A DNA stretch of 64,000 nucleotides from Sipunculus nudus. Lineage: Eukaryota > Annelida > Sipuncula > Golfingiida > Sipunculidae. Location: positions 50,017,812 through 50,081,811 of the forward strand of contig CM049314.1 in assembly GCA_026874595.1 (NCBI GenBank), written 5' to 3'. Shown one piece after another: positions 59,620 through 64,000 of this stretch. Positions within the stretch are counted from its first letter, which is position 1, and the number at the start of each line of letters is the position of its first letter. The notes below the pieces were generated by a model. The model was not told where the DNA came from. It made no database searches and worked only from the letters and a program-made list of their open reading frames with translations. A program made the translations under genes and the position numbers.

Positions 59620-59715
59620 ATATCCGGAAAATGAAAAATTGGTTTCGAGATATTAGTGTAAGACTTAAGATGTAATAGTTTCAAAAGGATTCTTTCAAAA
59701 CTGTGGCCTTTGGCG

Positions 59716-59835
59716 CAAGATGAATGAAATCTCGAAATATCTCTATTCACGAGATATTTTACGAGATACTGCAAGACTTGTAATAAAATCTTGTAGTACT
59801 AGTTAAATGCTACCTGATGCAAAAAACTAGATCAC
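59716..59835. repeat. Single divergent 148-bp-type monomer, element E9
   Basis: One worn monomer: ATGAAATCTCGAAATATCTC, CACGAGATATTTTACGAGAT, GCAAGACTTG, then AAAAACTAGATCACTCTAGC. The dyad and the CTAGATC...CTAG element survive. It sits between R330 and module M, as in E10. Confidence 0.7.
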
Positions 59836-60180
59836 TCTAGCTTTAAAACTGACAAAGTTAGAAAAATAAGATCCCTTATTTTCGAATATCATGACTTTTC
59901 CCCAAAAAATTGTAACCGTGGTTACGGCAAATTTGAGTCAGCTACACACCAGATGACAGGCCTTGGAATGACGATTGAAATGAGCTATTGTTGAAGTAGA
60001 TACGGCTAATAGTCACAAAGATATGAAGAAAAAAACGTTTTGAGAAGTTTTGACGACCTTGACCTTGACCTTTGACCTATTTTAACCAAAAACAATAGGG
60101 CACCTAGAAATTATGTTTTCCAACATCCCTGTAAGTTTCAAGGTTATTGTGGCAAAATTGTGGCCAGGAGAGTGGTGACA
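59836..60180. mobile_element. Divergent full module M, element E9
   Basis: Collinear with M of U2 at roughly 70-75% by eye. The X-box-like site has become GTAACCGTGGTTAC (59912-59925), a perfect 6-bp-arm inverted repeat. The half-site cluster at 60051-60079 is richer than in U2 and ends TGACCTTTGACCTA. AACAATAGGGCACCTAGAAA here matches the truncated M of U1-U6 rather than their full M. Confidence 0.72.
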
Positions 60181-60719
60181 AACAAACAAACAAACAAACA
60201 GACTGACAGACAAACAGACATACACAACTGACCAATATGCTTGCCGAAATCTTTGATTCCGGCAAGCAACAAACAGACAGACAGACAAACAGACATACGC
60301 AACTGACCAATATGCTTGCCGAAATCTTTGATTCCGGCAAGCAACAAACAGACAGACAGACAAACAGACATACGCAACTGACCAATATGCTTGCCGAAAT
60401 CTTTGATTCCGGCAAGCAACAAACAGACAAACAGACAAACAGACATACGCAACTGACCAATATGCTTGCCGAAATCTTTGATTCCGGCAAGCAACAAACA
60501 TACGGACTGATCAACATGCTTGCCGAATCTTTGATTCTGGCAAGCAACAAACATACGCAAGTGATCAACATGCTTGCCGAATCTTTGATTCCGGCAAGCA
60601 ACAAACAAACAAACAAACATACGGAACTGACCAACATGCTTGCGAAAATCGAAGATTTCCGGCAAGCAACAAACAAACTAGACGACCACAGGTCACACGC
60701 TTGCCGGAAATGACCTTGA
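60181..60719. repeat. Microsatellite plus seven-unit hairpin minisatellite, element E9
   Basis: ACAAAC/ACAGAC microsatellite followed by seven hairpin units. Left arms start at 60238, 60313, 60388, 60463 (75-bp period), 60517, 60571 (54-bp period) and 60637. Most have left arm TGCTTGCCG, a loop around AAATCTTTGATTC, and right arm CGGCAAGCA. The period changes because the ACAGAC spacer shortens while the hairpin is kept. The last unit carries GCGAAAATCGAAGATTTCC, the form found at 62083. It ends with a linker-like GACCACAGGTCACACGC. Confidence 0.92.
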
Positions 60720-60835
60720 AATTAAAAATGCACAGCAATGAAGAAGAGTACGAAAAAAGGCTATAATTTATGTGATACAGATTAACAGTTTTCGAGATAC
60801 AGCCAACATTTTACAGGATAAATTGTTTGACTGCA

Positions 60836-60851
60836 GCTCCCTCTGGTAGCC
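60836..60851 (-). promoter_or_regulatory. CTCF-like motif, degenerate
   Basis: Plus strand GCTCCCTCTGGTAGCC. The reverse complement holds CTACCAGAGGGA, two mismatches from the core. Confidence 0.3.
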
Positions 60852-61165
60852 ATATTGAGAAAATGAAAAACTCTTTATAGATATTAGTGCCAGGCATATT
60901 TCGTATCAGTTTCAAAATGATGTGTGTAAAACTGGGGATTGTAGATTGCTATATGTAAGATGCATGCACTGGCAAGTAGTTAAACTGAGGACAGCGGACA
61001 AACAGACGGCCATACTGGCAAAGTGACAAATGATTCAGGCCAGATGACCCATCGATAACATCCAGAAGATTCAAGGCAAGAATATAAGCTATAATATATG
61101 TAATTACGTCTAACATTTTTGGAGATATGGCCGAAAGACGACATGTTCGAGCGGGGTTGACTGCA

Positions 61166-61181
61166 GCGCCCCCTAGCGGCC
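61166..61181 (-). promoter_or_regulatory. CTCF-like motif, strong
   Basis: Plus strand GCGCCCCCTAGCGGCC, identical to the site at 59604, with the preceding CTGCA also shared with the site at 60836. Confidence 0.45.
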
Positions 61182-61461
61182 ACAGCCAGAAAATGAAATA
61201 CCTGTTTCTAGATATGAGTCGTTAAAAACTATGGCTTGTACTTTGCTATATGTAACATGCTACACCAACCAGCGGGCGTGATTGTGGACAGCAGACAAAC
61301 AGACAGACACACTGACAAAGTGACACAAGATTGAGACCAGATGACCCAACAAGAATATACGGAAGACTCAGGACAAGAAAATAAGCTATAATTTATGTAA
61401 GTAAGATCAATTGTTTTGGAGATATGGTCAAAACAAGATATGTCACTGTGTATTCGCTGCA

Positions 61462-61477
61462 GCGCCCCCTGGCGGTC
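61462..61477 (-). promoter_or_regulatory. CTCF-like motif, strong
   Basis: Plus strand GCGCCCCCTGGCGGTC. The reverse complement contains CCGCCAGGGGGC, one mismatch from the CTCF core. Confidence 0.45.
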
Positions 61478-61565
61478 AAATTAAAAAAATGGAAAAATAA
61501 TTTCGAGATATTGCTGTTGGATATAAAATATATCAGTTTCATAACAAATACTTCAAATTTGTGGC

Positions 61566-61694
61566 ATCTAGGGTATCATTAATGATATCACGAAATATCT
61601 CGTATGGCGAGATTTCATGCTAGAATTGGCGAGACTTGGTATTGGATCGTCGAGAACTCTTGACGGGCTACATTATGCAAAAAACCAGACCTCT
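61566..61694. repeat. Single divergent 148-bp-type monomer, element E10
   Basis: Contains ATCACGAAATATCTCGTATG, GGCGAGATTTCATGC, GGCGAGACTTGG and CAAAAAACCAGACCTCTCTAG. It occupies the same slot between R330 and module M as the monomer at 59716. Confidence 0.68.
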
Positions 61695-62040
61695 CTAGCT
61701 AAAAAACTGACAAAGTTACAAAAATTAGGCCTTTTATTTTCGAAAATCATGAGTTTTCCCCAAAAATGTGTAACCATAGAAACAGCAGATTTCAGCAACA
61801 TATATATCAGAAGAAAGGCCTTGGAATGCCGATTAAAATGAGCCATGTTTGAAGTGGCTATGACAAATAGTAATGGAGATATGAAGAACATAGCACTTTA
61901 GGAACTTTTGATGACCTTGACCTTGACCTTTGACCTATATTGCCCAAAAACAATAGGCTTCTTGCATTTTTGATTTTACACAAACTGTGAAAGTTTGAAA
62001 GCGATGGGATCAAAATTGCGACCTGTAGAGACTGGACAGA
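61695..62040. mobile_element. Divergent full module M, element E10
   Basis: Collinear with E9's module. The X-box-like site is degraded to GTAACCATAGAAAC (61770), while the half-site cluster (61911-61936) keeps TGACCTTTGACCT. It ends at a GCGACCTGTAGAGACTGGAC variant and a short ACAAACAGAC microsatellite. Confidence 0.7.
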
Positions 62041-62305
62041 CAAACAAACAAACAGACAAACAGACATCCGCGACTGACCAACCAGCTTGCGAAAATCGAA
62101 GATTTCCGGCAAGCAACAAGATGACCAGAGGTCACGCGCTAGCCGGAAATGGAAATGATACAGACAGATAGACAGAGAGTGCATGTAGAAACAGTCATAT
62201 GAATGAGCAACATTGTGGGGGCAGCAGAAACGGATAATATGTTTATTTATGCATGCTGACCTTTAACAGCTGCATATCTTTCTAGTGTAAAAGGGACCAA
62301 GTTCA
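62041..62305. repeat. Single hairpin and linker L, element E10/E11
   Basis: A short ACAAACAGAC microsatellite is followed by one hairpin (about 62083-62115: CAGCTTGCGAAAATCGAAG and then ATTTCCGGCAAGC). Linker L follows, nearly identical to the copy at 56627. The closeness of the linker contrasts with the worn sequence to its left, so a younger piece begins here. Confidence 0.85.
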
Positions 62306-63390
62306 AAATTTTTTCATGAAATCCCGTTAATCTCGTTTGACAAGAAGCAGTGAGACGTTTTCAGGTTTGTCATGTCAAGCTGGCCAAATGATATGAAATG
62401 CCGAAAACTAGACCTGTCTAGCTATAAAAGCCGCTGAGTTATAAGCATTTGCATGAAATCTCGTTTTTTCTCGTTTGACGGGAAATGGTGCGAGCTTTGG
62501 CGAGATTTCCAGTTTTGTCATGTCAGGTTTGTCAAATATTACAAAATGCCGGAAACTAGACCTGTCTAGCTGCAAAAGTCGCCGTGTTATCAGCTTTGAG
62601 AAATCATGTTTTTTTCTCGCTTGACGAGATATAGTACGAGATTTGGCAAGACGAGCAGTTTTATTGTGTCAAGACGGCCAAACGTTACGAAATGGCGAAA
62701 ACTAGATCCGTCTAGCTGTAAAAGTCGCCGAGTTATAAGCATTTCCGTGTACTCTCGTGTTTTCTCGTTTGACGAGATATGGTGCAGGATTTGGCCAGTC
62801 TTGTAGATTTGTCATATCAAACACTCTAAATGTAGCATTTCTGTGAAATCTCCTTTTTTATCGTTTGACGAGATATGGTGCGAGATTCGGCCAGTCTTGC
62901 AGGTTTGTCATGTCAAGCCGTCCAAATGTTAATGAATGCCAAAAACTAGACCTGTCTAGCCGTGAAAGTCGCCGACTTATATGCATTTCTGTGAAATCTC
63001 GTTTTTCCACATTTGACCAGATATAGTGCGAGATTTCGCCAAGTATCGCAGTTTTATTATGTCAAGTTGGCCAAATGTTACCAAATGCCAAAAACTAGAC
63101 CTGAGTAGCTGTAAAAGTCGCCTAGTTATAAGCATTTCCATGATATCTCGTTTTTTTCTCGCTTGACGAGATATGGTGTGAGATTTGGCCTGATTTCTTT
63201 TCTGGCGTGTCAAGCTGGTCATATGTTATGAAATGCCGAAAACTAGACCTGTGTAGCTGTAAAAGTCGCCGAGTTATAAGCATTTCCGTGAAATCTCGTT
63301 TTTTCTCGTTTGACGATAAACCGAGCGAAATTTGACGAGACTTGCAATTGAATGACTTAGAACCAAGGGGAAGCAGCCTTATGCAAAAAA
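62306..63390. repeat. 148-bp monomer array of element E11
   Basis: About seven monomers. The first four match the start of U2 and E7 closely (CGCTGAGTTATAAGCATTTG at ~62431, CCGTGTTATCAGC at ~62582), with a ~20-base loss near 62596 and a larger deletion near 62833 that fuses two monomers. Later monomers (from ~62960) are more worn and have no direct counterpart in U2. Confidence 0.85.
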
Positions 63391-63560
63391 CTAGACCCTT
63401 GAAACATAAATATTAACCGAGATAGAAGCCAAAAACTGCATATTTTTAGATCGTCAAGTTTAACCCACAAATTTGGTAACCATGGTAACGGCAGCACAAA
63501 GCTACATGTGCGGAGGAATAAGCCAATGTTCCTAGTTTCAGATACAACGATAAAAATTGT
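63391..63560. mobile_element. Partial module M, element E11
   Basis: Left part of the module only. It keeps GGTAACCATGGTAACGGCA (X-box-like motif 63476-63489) and the AAAGCTACATGTGCGGAGG segment. The half-site cluster and AACAATAGGG are missing, and R330-type sequence follows directly. Confidence 0.6.
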
Positions 63561-63720
63561 GCCATGTTTAAAATTATTTTAGATATTGCAGAAAAATGAT
63601 AGGTTACAGTGTTTCAGGTACCACGCCCCCTGGTGGCTATTTCCAAAAAATGAAAAACTGATTTCGAGATATTTATAAATAACACAAAATATATCAATTT
63701 CAAAGCCATTGATAAAAAAT
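63561..63720. repeat. Partial R330 unit
   Basis: Recognised by ATTTTAGATATTGC, the CTCF-like motif at 63623, then AAAAAATGAAAAACTGATTTCG and ATAACACAAAATATATC. Only the second half of the unit is present. Confidence 0.65.
63623..63638 (-). promoter_or_regulatory. CTCF-like motif, full core match
   Basis: Plus strand ACGCCCCCTGGTGGCT. The reverse complement contains CCACCAGGGGGC, which fits the CTCF core CCASYAGRKGGC at every position. Confidence 0.5.
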
Positions 63721-64000
63721 GCAACCTGTAGGTCATATTTAATGAAATCTCGAAGACTCTCGTTTGACGAGAAAGGATTTTTGATTGGATCACCGAGAAC
63801 TCACCAAGGGCTACAAGATGCAAAAAAATTGACCTCTCCAGCATAAAAACTGACAGAGTTAGATGCTGAAAACTGCATATTTTCAAAATTCAAAAGTTTT
63901 ACCCCAAAAATAGAGAAATCTGGCAATAGCGCACTTTGGCACCTATGCGCAAAAATAAGCCCATGGACCCCAGTTGAACGTGCTGTGATGGAAATGGCCC
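63721..64000. repeat. Worn 148-type monomer and start of another module M
   Basis: ATGAAATCTCGAAGACTCTC and TCGTTTGACGAGAAAGG mark the monomer (63735-63835). CTCTCCAGCATAAAAACTGAC begins a worn module M that runs to the window end; its X-box position is not recognisable. The order R330, monomer, M matches E9 and E10. No gene is visible. Confidence 0.55.

Larger units (their letters stand above)
58661..59715. repeat. R330 repeat array, three units
   Basis: Three degenerate units of about 330 bp. Each has, in order: AAAACTGTGGCCTAYAGAATG-like sequence, a purine-rich GACAAACAGACGG stretch, CACTGACAAAGTGAC, GATTGARACCAGATGAC, AAGATTCAAAG, TTATGTAACTGAGG, GAGATATGGCC, a CTCF-like motif, then GAAAATGAAAAATT and GATATTAGTGTAAGACAT. 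The motif starts (58943, 59275, 59604) give spacings of 332 and 329 bp. No open frame of interest is present. Confidence 0.85.
60720..61565. repeat. R330 repeat array, second block (~2.5 units)
   Basis: Same family as 58661-59715, with CTCF-like motifs at 60836, 61166 and 61462 (spacings 330 and 296 bp). The recurring GACAAACAGACGG, CTGACAAAGTGAC and CAGATGACC segments are present. It follows the hairpin array and precedes a single 148-type monomer, the same order as in E9. Confidence 0.83.

Noticed and set aside
60181-60719. CRISPR-like array (palindromic repeats with spacers)
   Set aside because: The spacers are near-copies of each other, the unit length drifts, no cas genes exist and the context is eukaryotic. 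It is a minisatellite with a hairpin.
58661-64000. Transposase, reverse transcriptase or Rep/helicase gene fragments
   Set aside because: No frame longer than about 190 codons and no recognisable catalytic motif; the longer ones are microsatellite translations.

Overview
The window looks like eukaryotic, almost certainly metazoan, non-coding repeat DNA: satellite DNA followed by a satellite-like array of mobile-element fragments. I find no supportable protein-coding gene, tRNA or rRNA. The long open frames are by-products of tandem repeats whose period is a multiple of three. The right half has ~150-bp core repeats, ACAAAC/ACAGAC microsatellite tails, 'CAGCGCCCCCTAGCGG' motifs and TGACCTTGACC motifs. 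To my knowledge this mix is typical of marine invertebrate genomes, with molluscs a reasonable guess. The species cannot be fixed from sequence alone.

Layout. (1) 1-38588: one continuous HindIII-type satellite of 129-bp monomers, about 299 copies. It splits into subfamily A (1 to ~3530) and subfamily B (~3531-38588). Block B carries nested higher-order structure. A ~9-kb segment is present twice at an offset of ~16.78 kb, an 11-monomer unit (1419 bp) is repeated in tandem near 31-33.7 kb, and a 15-monomer unit (1935 bp) is repeated near 34.3-38.2 kb. About 30 monomers are 130 bp long. (2) 38589-39088: an assembly gap of exactly 500 N, which hides the satellite's right edge. (3) 39092-54814: six tandem copies of a ~2616-bp higher-order unit. 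Each unit has about twelve 148-bp dyad-bearing monomers, two copies of a ~345-bp module 'M' (one truncated), an A-rich tail and a linker 'L'. (4) 54815-64000: older, divergent versions of the same parts. They recur in the order R330 (a ~330-bp repeat with a CTCF-like motif), 148-bp monomer(s), module M (RFX X-box-like and nuclear-receptor half-site motifs), ACAAAC/ACAGAC microsatellite, hairpin minisatellite, linker.

Interpretation. Region 4 looks like the ancestral arrangement of a modular non-autonomous mobile element. Region 3 looks like a recent tandem amplification of one derivative of it. Central ~150-bp arrays, a tetranucleotide-like microsatellite and a hairpin near one end recall bivalve 'pearl' elements and Helentron-type Helitrons. 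That assignment is inference, since no transposase, helicase or reverse transcriptase is visible. Several differences between near-identical copies are single-base indels, many in homopolymers, and they are densest beside the gap. Some of the fine structure may therefore be assembly error.
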